A DNA stretch of 64,000 nucleotides from Halosolutus halophilus (GCF_022869805.1 NZ_CP094974.1:3286001-3350000); one strand, 5' to 3'; positions 42,876-52,874 are shown, counted from the first letter of the stretch. Made by a program: numbers and translations. The notes: generated from the sequence alone by a model not told the origin.

Positions 42876-43141
42876 TCGGGCGGCGACGCCGTGTCGATCG
42901 GCCGCCCGAGAAGCCGTGACTCGCGATCGTAAAGTCCGTGGCCCGCGGCCGTAAGTACCGGTTGCCTCCGAGTAATGCGGGTACGTGGGAGCAGAACGCC
43001 CGGTAGACGGGGAGAGAAACACCCGAGAGACGAAACCGCCGGGACGCGGGCAGCACGATCGCCGGAAATGGTCGATTATTTGGGAACGATATGCATACGT
43101 TATGCTGTTGCGTAGCGTACGAGTGGACGGTGAAATACGCC
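42876..43141. other. intergenic region after trm1
   Basis: 266 bp with no gene seen. TTATTTGGGAACGATATGCA at about 43077-43096 is AT-rich and likely contains the TATA element of the DUF2892 gene (start 43142). Confidence 0.35.
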
Positions 43142-43423
43142 ATGGAAAAGAACGTCGGCGGATACGACCGCGGAATTCGGTTCATCGTTGGGCCGGTACT
43201 GCTGATCGTCGGTATCGCCGCAGTTGCTGGGCTGCTCTCGATCGCTGCCGGGGCCGTCGGCGCGGCCCTCGCCGTGCTCGCGCTCGTCGTCGGTGCGGTG
43301 CTGACGACCACCGCGATCACGCAGAAGTGTCCCATGAACTCGTTGCTCGGTGTCAACACCTACAAGGGAATGGCCCGCTCAGAGTCGGAGACCGGCGACC
43401 CGCAGGCTGGTCGACCCAGCTGA
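43142..43423 (+). CDS. DUF2892 small membrane protein (YgaP-like)
   Basis: 93 residues. MEKNVGGYDRGIRFIVGPVL matches the N-terminus of DUF2892 (N-V-G-x-x-D-R-x-x-R). Two hydrophobic helices follow (LLIVGIAAVAGLLSIAAGAV and ALAVLALVVGAVLTTTAITQ), then CPMNSLLGVNTYK, the family's C-P-x-N/Y-x-x-L-G-x-N-T end with a conserved Cys. The family is found fused to rhodanese domains in bacteria (YgaP) and alone in archaea; its role is unknown but linked to sulfur or redox chemistry. Start 43142 fits. Confidence 0.88.
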   Translation: MEKNVGGYDRGIRFIVGPVLLIVGIAAVAGLLSIAAGAVGAALAVLALVVGAVLTTTAITQKCPMNSLLGVNTYKGMARSESETGDPQAGRPS

Positions 43424-43676
43424 ACCCGATTTTTGCGACGGCGTTGCACTGCTCGATTTGGGCGTGCCGTATCCGACTCGTGGCACGAGCGAAGCGCCGA
43501 GTCGTCCGGAAACCGGAGACTACGGCGCTCGGATCGGCCGGTGTGGGCGATCTGGATCGGGGACGCGTTCGACGAACAACTATCGTCTCTCCGGGAGAGT
43601 CGGTACCCGTCACTGCTCCCCTGCAAGCCTCTGCTACACGATCGCATATTTGGCCCCATCCCGCATAGAGAGACGT

Positions 43677-45044
43677 GTGATCGACTACAGACAGGGACTC
43701 GCGTTCACGCGTCGACTCGCCGGCCTCGCGAAACGCGAGCAACTGACGCTGCTCGCGGCCGGGGTCGCGTTCTACGGGTTCATTTCGCTCGTCCCGCTCG
43801 CGCTGCTGACGGTCGCGCTCGCGGCTTCGATCGGCGGGGAAGCACTCGCAATCCGACTCTCGACCGCCGCCAGTGACGTGCTCACGCCGTCGGCACAGGA
43901 ACTGCTCGCGGAGACGATCGTCGACGAAACCGGCCGTACGGGGGCGACCATCGTGGGGATCCTCGGCCTGCTCTGGGGATCGAGCCGGGTCCTGTGGGGA
44001 CTCGATCGGGCCTTCTCGCTGGTGTACGGTACCGGGGGCACGAAGTCGCTGCTGGACACGATCTGGGACGCCACGATCGTTTTCGCCGTGATCGCGCTCG
44101 GACTCGCGTTCGTCGGCGCGCTCGAGATCGGGATCCGCGTGTTTCCGTTCGCCGGCGTCTTCGTCGTCGGTCAACTGTTCGTCCTGCTGGGCCTGGTCGC
44201 GACCTTCCTGCCGCTGTACGTGGTGTTTCCGGACGTCGACGTCGGATTTCGCGAGGCCCTTCCCGGGACCGTTTTCGCCGCGATCGGCTGGTACGTCCTG
44301 AGCCGGACGTTCTCGCTGTACGCGGGTCTCGCCGGCGACTACGCCGTCTACGGCGCACTCGGAGCCGTCTTTCTCGTCCTCGTCTGGCTGTACGCCGGGG
44401 CGATCGTCCTCGTGTTCGGAGCCCTCCTCAACGCGGTCCTCGCCACCCGTGAAGTGGATCGGCAGCTACAAAGTCCCCGCGCCCGACAGTTTTCCACAGA
44501 AGCGATGACCGACGACGCCACGGGTGCCGACGAGGGCGAGGGCGGCGGCCACGACGAGAGCGCCGGGGCGGGCGGTGAACCCGATCACGACGAGGGGGCC
44601 AGTATCGATCGCGAACCCGGCGACGAGCCCACGGGCCAGCGATCGCGGACGACCGCTCGCACGCGCGACCGATCGGCCGACCCCGAAGCGCTCCGGGAGG
44701 AGATCGAACGGCTGCGCGATCGGATCGACGACTTCGAGACGGACGTCGAGGATCGGACGGTCAAGAAGGAGTCGATCGAGAGCGAACTCAAACGCTACGT
44801 CCGCCGCCGGGTCCGCCGCGGGCACGCCCACGGCTGGGGGCCCTACATCGTGCTCCTGTACGGGACGGCGATGGCCATCGCCGCGTTTTACTTCCTCTCG
44901 GGCGGCTGGGCGATCCTCGCGATGTTCGTCGTCTGGACGTCCACGCTCGGCGTCTACGTGCTGATGGTGCTGTTCGGGTTCGGCCTCTCGCTGCTCGGCG
45001 CACCCGGCCGCCTGCGCGATCGGATCGGCGACTGGCGGTCCTGA
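43677..45044 (+). CDS. YihY/BrkB (RNase BN-like) membrane protein with a C-terminal extension
   Basis: 455 residues from GTG 43677. The first 270 residues are a six-helix YihY/BrkB domain (VAFYGFISLVPLALLTVALA, GRTGATIVGILGLLWGSSRVL with GxxxxLWG-S, and FLPLYVVFPDVDVGFREALPGTVFAA). Then comes a Gly/Asp-rich linker (about residues 285-340), a coiled-coil (ALREEIERLRDRIDDFETDV, about 345-385) and two further helices (YIVLLYGTAMAIAAFYFLSG and MFVVWTSTLGVYVLMVLFGF). The family was once called ribonuclease BN but is a membrane protein of unknown transport or lipid role. The extension with coiled-coil is unusual. Confidence 0.85.
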   Translation: MIDYRQGLAFTRRLAGLAKREQLTLLAAGVAFYGFISLVPLALLTVALAASIGGEALAIRLSTAASDVLTPSAQELLAETIVDETGRTGATIVGILGLLWGSSRVLWGLDRAFSLVYGTGGTKSLLDTIWDATIVFAVIALGLAFVGALEIGIRVFPFAGVFVVGQLFVLLGLVATFLPLYVVFPDVDVGFREALPGTVFAAIGWYVLSRTFSLYAGLAGDYAVYGALGAVFLVLVWLYAGAIVLVFGALLNAVLATREVDRQLQSPRARQFSTEAMTDDATGADEGEGGGHDESAGAGGEPDHDEGASIDREPGDEPTGQRSRTTARTRDRSADPEALREEIERLRDRIDDFETDVEDRTVKKESIESELKRYVRRRVRRGHAHGWGPYIVLLYGTAMAIAAFYFLSGGWAILAMFVVWTSTLGVYVLMVLFGFGLSLLGAPGRLRDRIGDWRS

Positions 45045-45217
45045 CGGCCGTCGAACGGCGCCCCCTCGATCGGTAACGACAGACCCCGGTCCTCGAACCG
45101 CCGGTACGATGCGGTTCGAATCGACGCCGACGGCTCCCGTGGAGCCGATGTCGCGGGATACGAGAACGGGAACAAAACGCGAACCGCAACCGAACCGGAT
45201 TCGGGGTGATGCGCCGG

Positions 45218-46573
45218 TTAGAACGTCTCGAGGTAGCGATCGAGTTCCCACTGAGAGACGTCGACGAGGTACTCCTCGAACTCCTGGCGCTTGGCCTCGA
45301 CGAACTTGGGTGCGACGTGGTCGCCGAGCGCCTCGTAGATGGCCTCGTCTTCCTCGAGGGCGTCGACGGCCGCGCCCAGGTTCGACGGCAGCGTCTCGAT
45401 GCCGTACTCCTCGCGTTTCTGTTCGTCGAACTCGTAGATGTTCTCGCGGACCGGATCGGGGGCCTCGAGGTCCTTCTCGATGCCGTCCAGTCCGGCGTGG
45501 ATCATGACGGCGATGGCGAGGTAGGGGTTACAGGACGGATCGGGCGAGCGGAGTTCGATCCGGGAGGCCGCCGGGACGCGGGCGGCCGGCTTCCGGATCA
45601 GCGCCGATCGGTTCCGGTCGGACCAGGCGACGTAGACGGGTGCCTCGTAGCCCGGCACCAGGCGCTTGTAGCTGTTGACCGTCGGGTTCGCGACCGCGGT
45701 GATCGCCGGTGCGTGTTCGAGGATGCCCGCGAGGAACGAGTGAGCGGTCTCGCTCAGGTTGAACTCGTCGTCATCGTCGTGGAACGCGTTCTCACCGTCC
45801 TCCGTGAACAGCGAGAGGTGGGTGTGCATCCCCGAGCCGTTGATCTTCGGAATCGGCTTGGGCATGAACGTCGCGTGGTAGTCGTGCTGGGCGGCGATGG
45901 CACGGACGACGGTGCGGAAGGTACCGACGTTGTCCGCCGTCGCGAGCGCGTCGTCGTAGGTGAAGTTGATCTCGTGTTGCCCCTGGGCGACCTCGTGGTG
46001 GCTGGCCTCGACTTCGAATCCCATATCCTCGAGCCCGTAGATGATATCGCGGCGAACGTCTGAGGCGAGGTCTTTCGGGGCGAGATCGAAGTATCCGCCG
46101 GCGTCGTTGGTCTCGGTGGTCGCACGACCCTCCTCGTCCTCCTCGAACAGGAAGAACTCCGGTTCGGGCGCGGCGTTGACCGTGTAGCCCATCTCGTGGG
46201 CGCGATCGAGCGCCTGTTTGAGCACGTAGCGCGGATCGCCCTCGAAGGGGTCGCCCGTCGAGGTGTCGTAGACGTCACAGATCATCCGGGCCGAAGCCCC
46301 GTCTTCTTTCTGCCGCCAGGGGAGAATCGCGAAGGTGTCCGGGTCCGGCACGAGGCGCATGTCCGATTCCTGAATGCGCACGAAGCCTTCGATCGAAGAG
46401 CCGTCGAAGTAGATGCCCTCGGTAAATGCCTTCTCGGCCTGGCGGGCCGGCACCGAGACGTTCTTGACCGTCCCCAGAATGTCGGTAAACTGCAGTCGGA
46501 GGAAACTGATATCTTTTTCCTCGATTTCGTCCAGTACGGCCCGCTCGGCCCCAGTGATGTTTCCGCTTGTCAT
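45218..46573 (-). CDS. glnA: glutamine synthetase, type I
   Basis: 451 residues. [20 protein letters not shown] is the beta-grasp/active-site entrance, [15 protein letters not shown], then [20 protein letters not shown] (metal Glu residues), [40 protein letters not shown] (RLVPGYEAP) and [20 protein letters not shown] are the family blocks. It makes glutamine from glutamate, ammonia and ATP. The start at 46573 ([12 protein letters not shown]) is preferred over the TTG seven codons upstream. It is divergent from the Lrp-family regulator at 46700, a pairing known in haloarchaea where Lrp controls glnA. Confidence 0.95.
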   Translation of the reverse strand: MTSGNITGAERAVLDEIEEKDISFLRLQFTDILGTVKNVSVPARQAEKAFTEGIYFDGSSIEGFVRIQESDMRLVPDPDTFAILPWRQKEDGASARMICDVYDTSTGDPFEGDPRYVLKQALDRAHEMGYTVNAAPEPEFFLFEEDEEGRATTETNDAGGYFDLAPKDLASDVRRDIIYGLEDMGFEVEASHHEVAQGQHEINFTYDDALATADNVGTFRTVVRAIAAQHDYHATFMPKPIPKINGSGMHTHLSLFTEDGENAFHDDDDEFNLSETAHSFLAGILEHAPAITAVANPTVNSYKRLVPGYEAPVYVAWSDRNRSALIRKPAARVPAASRIELRSPDPSCNPYLAIAVMIHAGLDGIEKDLEAPDPVRENIYEFDEQKREEYGIETLPSNLGAAVDALEEDEAIYEALGDHVAPKFVEAKRQEFEEYLVDVSQWELDRYLETF

Positions 46574-46699
46574 CTTTCTCGTCGGCGTATCCAAGTATCT
46601 CTGCTACTAAAACCCTGCTGCTCCGAGCAATTCTTCGGTCTCCCGGATGGAATTGGATATTCGTAAACTTCTAAAGGCTAGAGTGAGAGGGTAAACGTG
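46574..46699. promoter_or_regulatory. glnA/lrp divergent promoter region
   Basis: 126 bp that must hold both promoters. ACTAAAACC and CTTCTAAAGG are AT-rich patches near the regulator side. An Lrp-binding palindrome could not be fixed by eye. Confidence 0.4.
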
Positions 46700-47161
46700 A
46701 TGACGTACGAAAATCTCGACGCAAAGCTAGTGAATGCACTCCTTGGCGACGGCCGAGCGAGCCTCCGCAGCCTCGCCGAGGAGCTCGACGTGTCCGTGAC
46801 GACGGTCTCGAACCACCTCTCGGATCTCGAGGAACAGGGCGTAATCGAAGGGTACACGCCGCGTGTGGACTACGACGCCGTCGGTTACGACGTGACCGCC
46901 GTCATCCAGCTCCAGGTCGAAGGGAACGCTCTGCCGGACATCACGGATACGCTCCGCGAGCACCGACAGATGACCAGCGTCTACGAGGTGACCGGCGACT
47001 ACGACGTGATCGCGATCGGTAAGTTCAGGGACACCGACGGAATGAACGATCAGATCAAACAGTTGCTGACCGACCCGGATATCAAGGCCTCGAACACCAG
47101 CGTCGTCCTCAACGCGGTCAGTGAAAACGAACAGTTCGAACTCGACGTCGAAGAGACCTGA
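46700..47161 (+). CDS. lrp: Lrp/AsnC family transcriptional regulator
   Basis: 153 residues. An N-terminal helix-turn-helix ([20 protein letters not shown], then [20 protein letters not shown] with [12 protein letters not shown] as the recognition helix) leads to the RAM domain ([40 protein letters not shown]). RAM domains bind amino acids and set the oligomer state. The position divergent from glnA suggests regulation of nitrogen assimilation, as reported for the Halobacterium Lrp. Start: ATG at 46700, preceded by GTG at 46697, so it could also begin one codon earlier. Confidence 0.92.
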   Translation: MTYENLDAKLVNALLGDGRASLRSLAEELDVSVTTVSNHLSDLEEQGVIEGYTPRVDYDAVGYDVTAVIQLQVEGNALPDITDTLREHRQMTSVYEVTGDYDVIAIGKFRDTDGMNDQIKQLLTDPDIKASNTSVVLNAVSENEQFELDVEET

Positions 47162-47203
47162 TCGGCGGGGCTCCTGCACGCGAGTCCCCGGCCTTCGCAC
47201 CCC

Positions 47204-49129
47204 TCAGCCGGAGCCGTCTACGAGCGTCTCGGCCGCCGTCTCCCGATCGCCCGCCTGTGCACGCCACAGCTGTGCGTAGCGGCCGTCGGCGGCCAGCAGC
47301 GTCTCGTGATCCCCGCGTTCGACGACCGCTCCGTCTTCCAGCACGAGGATCGCGTCGGCGTCTTTGACCGTCGAGAGCCGGTGGGCGATCGCCAGCGTCG
47401 TGCGATCGTCGGTCAGGCGATCGATCGACTGCTGGATCCGGAGTTCGGTCTTCGTGTCGACCGCACTCGTCGCCTCGTCGAGGATCAACACCTCGGGATC
47501 GGCGAGAACGGCCCGGGAGAGGGCGATTCGCTGGCGCTGCCCGCCGGAAAGCTTGACGCCGCGTTCGCCGACGCGCGTGTCGTAGCCGTCCGGGAGATCG
47601 GCGACGAACTCGTGGGCCTGGGCGGCCGTCGCGGCCTCGCGCACCGCCTCGTCGGACGCGTCGAAGTGCCCGTACCGGACGTTGTCGGCGATCGTCCCGT
47701 CGAAGAGGAACGTGTCCTGGCTGACGTAGCCGACGGCCGACCGGAGATCCGACAGCGCCACGTCGCGAACGTCGTGGCCGTCGATCCGGATCGAACCGTC
47801 CCGGACGTCGTACAGTCTGAGCAGGAGTTTGCACAGCGTGGACTTCCCCGCCCCGGTCGGTCCGACGAACGCTATCGTCTCGCCAGGTGCGGCCTCGAAG
47901 GAGACGTCGTCGACGACGGATTCGTCGAACGCCGCGTCCGCCCCGTCGTCCACGCGGCCCTCGCTCTCCGCGTAGCTGAAGGAGACGTCGTCGTACGTGA
48001 CCCGCCCCTCGACGGGCGTGACGTCGACCGGGTCGTCGGGATCATCGACGTGGGCCGGGACGTCCATCAACCCGAAAACGCGCTCGCTCGAGGCGTTGGC
48101 GTTCTCGTACTGGTCGACGATGGTCGAGACTTCGGCGAGCGGGTCGACGATCCGCTGGGTCAGGAAGAGAAAGACGACGAAGTCGCCGACCGACAGCTCG
48201 CCGGTGAGCGGTCCCGGCGCGGTCCCCGTCGCGAGCCAGAGGCCGCCGACGAGGAAGGTCGCGGCGAAGGCGAGCCCCGCGAGCAGTTCCATACCGGGCC
48301 GATAGACGTACGAGAGCCGGAGAATGGCCATCGTGTCCTCGTAGAGCCGCCGCGAGGCCTGGCGTACGCGACCGATCTCGTGGGCCTCGCTGTTGGTCGT
48401 CTTCGTCAGCGAGACGCCCGAGATGCTGTTCTCGAGGCGGGTGTTGAGCGCCCCCACTGCGGCGCGCTGGCGGACGTACCGGGGTTCGACGGCGCGCATG
48501 AACCAGACCGTAAACGCGGCCATCGCCGGCACGGCGACGAGGGCGACGACGGCGAGGTGCCAGTTGAGATACATCAGTACCCCGGCGATGCCCCCGACCA
48601 TCACCAGCAAGCGCGCGGAGTTCATGAGCGCGTCGTCGAGGAATCGCTCCAGATTCTGGGTGTCGTTGTTGAGAACGGCCATGACCTCCCCGGTCTCCTT
48701 GTCGTCGAAGAAGGTCATGTCCAGGCGCTGCATCTTCTCGAAGCAGTCGACCCGCACCGCGTGCATCACGCCGTGGGCGAACAGGTTCGCGGTGACCCCG
48801 TAGATCCAGGTACAGAGCGCGACGACGAGGAACGACCCCGCGATCGCGACGATGGTGAACCAGAACTGGGCCATCCGGGCCGTTGGGAGCCACCCGCCGG
48901 GCACGAGTGGCAGTTCGAACGCCCCCTCGCCGACGAAGATGGCGTCGATGGCAACCCCGAGCAACAGCGGCGGCACGAGACTCGCCATCCGTGCGACGAA
49001 GTTGGCGACCATCCCCGACGCGAACCAGCCGAGGCGACCGGGCCCGTACTCGCGGAAGAGTCGCGTGAGCGGTCGATCGACGGCCTCGCGGTAGGCGTCG
49101 AACGGGGTCTCGTCATCGTGCGTACTCAC
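47204..49129 (-). CDS. ABC exporter (transmembrane + ATPase half-transporter)
   Basis: 641 residues from GTG 49129. Six transmembrane helices occupy about residues 30-330 (for example SLVPPLLLGVAIDAIFVGEG, FTIVAIAGSFLVVALCTWIY, LLVMVGGIAGVLMYLNWHLA and AGLAFAATFLVGGLWLATG). The nucleotide-binding domain has Walker A GPTGAGKSTLCKLLLRLYD, Q-loop VGYVSQDTFLFDG, signature LSGGQRQRIALSRAVLADP, Walker B VLILDEATSAVDTKTE and IAHRLSTVKDADAIL. It is of the MsbA/lipid or multidrug type; the cargo is unknown. A typical dimer would be homodimeric. It ends 42 bp beyond the lrp stop, convergent with it. Confidence 0.92.
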   Translation of the reverse strand: MSTHDDETPFDAYREAVDRPLTRLFREYGPGRLGWFASGMVANFVARMASLVPPLLLGVAIDAIFVGEGAFELPLVPGGWLPTARMAQFWFTIVAIAGSFLVVALCTWIYGVTANLFAHGVMHAVRVDCFEKMQRLDMTFFDDKETGEVMAVLNNDTQNLERFLDDALMNSARLLVMVGGIAGVLMYLNWHLAVVALVAVPAMAAFTVWFMRAVEPRYVRQRAAVGALNTRLENSISGVSLTKTTNSEAHEIGRVRQASRRLYEDTMAILRLSYVYRPGMELLAGLAFAATFLVGGLWLATGTAPGPLTGELSVGDFVVFLFLTQRIVDPLAEVSTIVDQYENANASSERVFGLMDVPAHVDDPDDPVDVTPVEGRVTYDDVSFSYAESEGRVDDGADAAFDESVVDDVSFEAAPGETIAFVGPTGAGKSTLCKLLLRLYDVRDGSIRIDGHDVRDVALSDLRSAVGYVSQDTFLFDGTIADNVRYGHFDASDEAVREAATAAQAHEFVADLPDGYDTRVGERGVKLSGGQRQRIALSRAVLADPEVLILDEATSAVDTKTELRIQQSIDRLTDDRTTLAIAHRLSTVKDADAILVLEDGAVVERGDHETLLAADGRYAQLWRAQAGDRETAAETLVDGSG

Positions 49130-49206
49130 TGGCGACTCGCTACTGTTTCGATTCGTAAACCTACACCGATTTCGCTCATCGCGGACGCGGATCGCGCGCC
49201 AAACCC

Positions 49207-49347
49207 TCAGCGAACGTATAGGAACACCGCGCCGAGCGCGAGGAGCAGGAGCCCCCACCAGAGCGAATCGCCGGGGAGCACTTTCAGGACGAGCGTGACG
49301 ATACCGGAGGTGAACAGCGACCAGCCGATCGTCGTCTGGTAGGCCAT
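49207..49347 (-). CDS. 46-residue membrane protein
   Basis: MAYQTTIGWSLFTSGIVTLV followed by a second hydrophobic segment DSLWWGLLLLALGAVFLYVR. Two short helices or one hairpin, no charged domain. It is divergent from nothing and lies 77 bp before the ABC exporter GTG on the same strand, so it may be cotranscribed. The ATG, the reading-frame length and hydrophobic spacing are convincing, but no family is recognised. Confidence 0.6.
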   Translation of the reverse strand: MAYQTTIGWSLFTSGIVTLVLKVLPGDSLWWGLLLLALGAVFLYVR

Positions 49348-49526
49348 ACCGACCGTACCTGCCCGGGGGCAATAATTCGCCGGCCTGCCAGTTGCGGGGC
49401 GACGGTCCTGCTCGACTCCCGAGCAGTCGCTACCGACAACCTGAAAAATGGAAGAATCGCGATCGATCGACGGCCGGTTCGAGTGTGGCGCGAGGTCGGC
49501 AGTGGGAAGCAGTCAGGGAACCGACG

Positions 49527-51191
49527 TTACATCATGCCGCCCATGCCGCCACCCATGCCGCCGCCCATGCCGCCGGGGGCGCCGCCTTCTTCGTCGTCGC
49601 CCTTGTCCGTCGACAGGTCGCCGGCGGAGATGATGTCGTCGATCTTGAGGACGAGGTTCGCGGCCTCGGCAGCGGAGGTGACGGCCTGCTCCTTGGCGTG
49701 GGCCGGTTCGACGACGCCGGCCTCGTAGGTGTCCTCGACGTCGCCGGAGAAGACGTTCAGGCCGGCCGTCACGTCGTTCTCGTCGTGGGCCGCACGCAGG
49801 TCGACGAGCGTATCGATCGAGTCGAGGCCGGCGTTCTCGGCGAGCACGCGCGGGACGAGTTCGAGCGAGTCGGCGAAGGCCTCGACGGCCAGCTGCTCGC
49901 GGCCGGAGACGGAGTCGGCGTAGTCGCGCAGGCGCGAGGCGAGTTCGACCTCGATCGCACCGCCGCCGGCGAGGACGCGGCCGTCGGAGACGGTCTGGGC
50001 GACGACGTCGAGCGCGTCGTTGACGCCGCGCTCGAGTTCGTCGACGACGTGGTCGGTCGAGCCGCGCAGCAGGAGGGTGACGCCGTGGGCGTCCTCGCCC
50101 TCGACGTAGAACAGTTCGTCCTCCTCGTCGCGGGTGACGTCACCGAAGCCGAGGTCGTCCTCGGTCGCGCCCTCGAGGTCGGAGACGATGTTCGCGCCGA
50201 CGACCTCCTTCAGGAACTCGAGGTCGGACTTCTTGGCGCGGCGGACGGCGAGGACGCCCTCCTTGGCGAGGTAGTGCTGGGCGAGGTCGTCGATGCCTTT
50301 CTGGCAGAAGACGACGTCCGCGCCGAGATCGGCGATCTTGTCGACCTTCTCGCGAAGCTGCTGTTCCTCGCGGTCGAGGAACTTCTGGAGCTGGTCCGGA
50401 TCCGTCACGGAGACTTCGGTGTCGACGTCGGTCTCTTCGACCTCGATCGCGGAGTTCAGCAGCAGAATGTCGGCGTCCTCGGCCGCGGTGGGCATGTTGT
50501 CGTGGACGGGGTCCTTGTCCACGATGCCGCCCTCGAGGAGGTCGGATTCGCCGGCGCTGCGACCGGTCTGGGTCTCGATGTTGAGGAACTCGAGGTCGAC
50601 GACGTTCTCGCCCTCCTCGTCCTCGACGGTGACCTGACGGATGGCCTCGACGATGAGTTCCGCGAGGTACTCCTTGTTGACCTCGGTGCCCTTGCCGGTC
50701 ATCGAGGTCTCGGCGACCGAGCGCAGGAGGTCCTCGTCCTCGGAGTCGACGACCTCGGCGATGTCGTCGATCTCCTCGCGGGCCTGCTCGCTGGCGAGGT
50801 GGAAGCCCTTGATGATCGCCGTCGGGTGGATGTCCTGCTCGAGGAGGTCCTCGGCGTTCTTGAGGAGTTCGCCGGCGATCGCGACGGCCGTCGTGGTGCC
50901 GTCACCGGCCTCGTCTTCCTGGGTCTCGGCGACCTCGATGATCATCTCGGCCGTCGGGTTGTCGATGTCCATCTCCTGAAGGATGGTGACGCCGTCGTTG
51001 GTGATGGTGACCGACCCCATCGAGTCGACGAGCATCTTGTCCATCCCTTTCGGGCCGAGCGTGGAGCGGACGGCTTCAGCGACCGCACGCGCGGCACTGA
51101 TGTTGTAGTCCTGCGCGTCCTTGTCCTTGACGCGCTGGGAGTCCTCGCTCATTACGATCATCGGCTGTCCCTGCTGCATTCGCTGGCTCAT
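49527..51191 (-). CDS. thsA: thermosome (group II chaperonin) subunit
   Basis: 554 residues. It starts [20 protein letters not shown] and has [20 protein letters not shown] (equatorial nucleotide-binding), [20 protein letters not shown], then [20 protein letters not shown] (GDGTT) and the apical domain, and [20 protein letters not shown] (GGGAxE). It ends in a Gly/Met-rich tail ([15 protein letters not shown]), typical of chaperonin cavities. It folds proteins in an ATP-driven hetero- or homo-oligomeric double ring. A TATA box is 30 nt upstream. Haloarchaea have two or three paralogues; which one this is cannot be said. Confidence 0.95.
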   Translation of the reverse strand: MSQRMQQGQPMIVMSEDSQRVKDKDAQDYNISAARAVAEAVRSTLGPKGMDKMLVDSMGSVTITNDGVTILQEMDIDNPTAEMIIEVAETQEDEAGDGTTTAVAIAGELLKNAEDLLEQDIHPTAIIKGFHLASEQAREEIDDIAEVVDSEDEDLLRSVAETSMTGKGTEVNKEYLAELIVEAIRQVTVEDEEGENVVDLEFLNIETQTGRSAGESDLLEGGIVDKDPVHDNMPTAAEDADILLLNSAIEVEETDVDTEVSVTDPDQLQKFLDREEQQLREKVDKIADLGADVVFCQKGIDDLAQHYLAKEGVLAVRRAKKSDLEFLKEVVGANIVSDLEGATEDDLGFGDVTRDEEDELFYVEGEDAHGVTLLLRGSTDHVVDELERGVNDALDVVAQTVSDGRVLAGGGAIEVELASRLRDYADSVSGREQLAVEAFADSLELVPRVLAENAGLDSIDTLVDLRAAHDENDVTAGLNVFSGDVEDTYEAGVVEPAHAKEQAVTSAAEAANLVLKIDDIISAGDLSTDKGDDEEGGAPGGMGGGMGGGMGGMM

Positions 51192-51220
51192 AGTCGAGCG
51201 AGTGATTGTTTGTGGTTCCA

Positions 51221-51226
51221 AATAAA
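51221..51226 (-). promoter_or_regulatory. TATA box of the thermosome gene
   Basis: Minus strand TTTATT, 30 nt upstream of the thermosome ATG (51191), within ACATTTATTTGG, the usual AT-rich element of haloarchaeal heat-shock promoters. Confidence 0.5.
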
Positions 51227-51593
51227 TGTTCCGATGCTCGACTCGATCCGATCGGGCGTGGCTCGGCGATCGGTCGTCGAAAACCGCACCAGTGCGGAAC
51301 GATCGTCGGCGTCCGATCCGAGACGCGACGTTCGGTGTTCGCATCGTGTCGATCGTCCACACGGTGCTTTTATATGTCTGCGGACTGGCTCGCGGATCCG
51401 GAACGGCCGGCGGCACGCGAGAGGACGCGAGTCCGCCGATCGATCGGCTCCCGACGCCGGCGTGACCGAAATCGTCGCCATCGCCTGGTCGACCGTCGAC
51501 GGCGATCTCACTGCCTCGTCGTCCGTCGACAGCGATCGGTTTTCCGGGTGAAAATTCCTCCGAGAGTCACCGAAGTCCCGATTCCGTGGAGTT

Positions 51594-51607
51594 TTAGGTG
51601 GGCTTAA
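51594..51607. promoter_or_regulatory. metal-repressor palindrome (operator 1, imperfect)
   Basis: TTAGGTGGGCTTAA, 26-39 nt before the ATG of the flippase gene. One half matches the TTAGG/CCTAA consensus seen at the four other sites; the other half reads GCTTAA instead of GCCTAA. The site coincides with the expected TATA position. Confidence 0.5.
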
Positions 51608-51632
51608 ATATCTGGGGTCGCAGCCTTCGAGC

Positions 51633-52874
51633 ATGAGCGGCGAGCGGGGGTCCCCGCGGATCGACGGCGAGCAGTCTGCCGTGCGGGAGAGGGGGGACGG
51701 GTCGGGAACGGGAGACGCCGACGGAGATGGGGCGACGTCGGGAGAGGTCGACGGAAATGGGGCGACGAACGGCGGCATCGCAGCGACGCTGACCCGACGC
51801 CGGGTGACGATCGCGGGCACGGTGCTCGTGGTCCTCGGCCTGGCCGTCGCTGTGCGAGAACTCGACGTCCGCGCGGTCACAGCGGAGGTCGCGACGGCCG
51901 ACCCGCTCGTGCTGGTCGCCGCGATCGCCGTCTACGCCGTCTCGTGGCCGGTCCGGGGTCGTCGCTACGGGTCGATCCTCGGATCGATCGGCCACCCGGC
52001 CGGGACGACGTTTCTCACGCTGGCCGTCTTCGTCAGCCAGACGGCCAACCTCGCGATCCCGGCGCGGGCGGGCGACGCGGTACGCGCGTCCGTCGTCAAT
52101 ACCTACCGGGACGTCCCCTACGCGTCGGGATTTGCCTCGCTGACTGTCGAGCGGGTCTTCGACCTGGCGTCGATCGCCGTCCTCGCCGGCGTCGCGATGG
52201 GGTGGCTGGCGATCGGTGGGGACACCGGCCCGCTCCAGATCGTCGCGGAGACCGGCGGCGCGCGAACCGCGTTCGTCGCCGCGGCGATCGTGAGCGCTGC
52301 GACCCTCGGGGTCGGGGCCGTCGTCGTGACGTCGGCCCGATCCAACTACGGGTACGGCGGGCGGCTCCGAGCGCGAATCCGCGGCGAGCCGCGGCTCGAA
52401 GGGGCGCTCGAGGCCGCCCTCCAGTTCGTGGCGGACGTCCAGATCGTCGCCCGCCAGCCGCGGGCGCTCGTCGCGATCGGCGGCGCGAGCCTGGCCGTGT
52501 GGACGCTGGACGTGCTCACAGCGGTGCTCGTCCTCGCGGCGCTCGATAGCGGCTTGCCCACCGGCACGCTGCTGGCGGTCGGCACCCTCGCGGTCAGCGT
52601 CGGGAACCTCGCGAAGGTCCTGCCGCTCTCCCAGGGCGGGATCGGCCTCTACGAAGCGGCGTTTACGGCCCTCGTCGTCGGCCTCACTCCCGTCGGCGCG
52701 AGCACGGCGCTGGCGGCCGCACTCGTCGATCACGCCCTGAAGAACGCGGTGACGCTGGTCGGCGGCACCGGCGCGGTCGCGTCGCTGGGCGTTTCCCTAT
52801 CGTCCGCCGCCGAGGAGTCCCGATCGAGCCGATCGGCGGAGACCGGCAACTTTTTAGGTTCACCTAAAAAATAG
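51633..52874 (+). CDS. UPF0104 / LPG-synthase-TM-like flippase protein
   Basis: 413 residues. After a 45-residue Gly/Asp-rich lead come about eight helices. LAVFVSQTANLAIPARAGDA is the TMH pair with the family motif N-x-x-x-P-x-R-x-G-D, and VGNLAKVLPLSQGGIGLYEA then DHALKNAVTLVGGTGA are the C-terminal blocks of LPG_synthase_TM (PF03706). Archaeal members, including the C-terminal half of AglD in Haloferax, are linked to dolichol-phosphate sugar handling or flipping. The last codons (NFLGSPKK) run across operator 2, so the downstream promoter lies inside this gene. Confidence 0.82.
   Translation: MSGERGSPRIDGEQSAVRERGDGSGTGDADGDGATSGEVDGNGATNGGIAATLTRRRVTIAGTVLVVLGLAVAVRELDVRAVTAEVATADPLVLVAAIAVYAVSWPVRGRRYGSILGSIGHPAGTTFLTLAVFVSQTANLAIPARAGDAVRASVVNTYRDVPYASGFASLTVERVFDLASIAVLAGVAMGWLAIGGDTGPLQIVAETGGARTAFVAAAIVSAATLGVGAVVVTSARSNYGYGGRLRARIRGEPRLEGALEAALQFVADVQIVARQPRALVAIGGASLAVWTLDVLTAVLVLAALDSGLPTGTLLAVGTLAVSVGNLAKVLPLSQGGIGLYEAAFTALVVGLTPVGASTALAAALVDHALKNAVTLVGGTGAVASLGVSLSSAAEESRSSRSAETGNFLGSPKK
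52851..52870. promoter_or_regulatory. metal-repressor palindrome (operator 2)
   Basis: TTTTTAGGTTCACCTAAAAA: 9-bp arms TTTTTAGGT and ACCTAAAAA around a 2-nt centre, 12-31 nt before the ATG of the GT75-like gene. It overlaps the expected TATA box and the last codons of the flippase gene. Confidence 0.75.

Larger units (their letters stand above)
51192..51632. other. thermosome / flippase intergenic region
   Basis: 441 bp between divergent genes, with no gene seen. It contains the thermosome TATA at 51221 and the first metal-regulator palindrome at 51594. TTTTATATGTC at about 51368 is TATA-like on the plus strand but precedes no credible gene. Confidence 0.45.

Noticed and set aside
47306-49342. 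A 678-codon open frame antisense to the ABC exporter
   Set aside because: No domain is visible and the composition is that of reversed coding sequence.
49392-51551. A 719-codon open frame antisense to the thermosome
   Set aside because: It mirrors the Asp/Glu/Gly-rich chaperonin codons and has repeated Val-Leu-Asp runs; the thermosome frame is unmistakable.
51368-51607. A small gene after the TTTTATATGTC sequence
   Set aside because: The reading is Arg-rich and lacks haloarchaeal acidic bias; it continues into operator 1.
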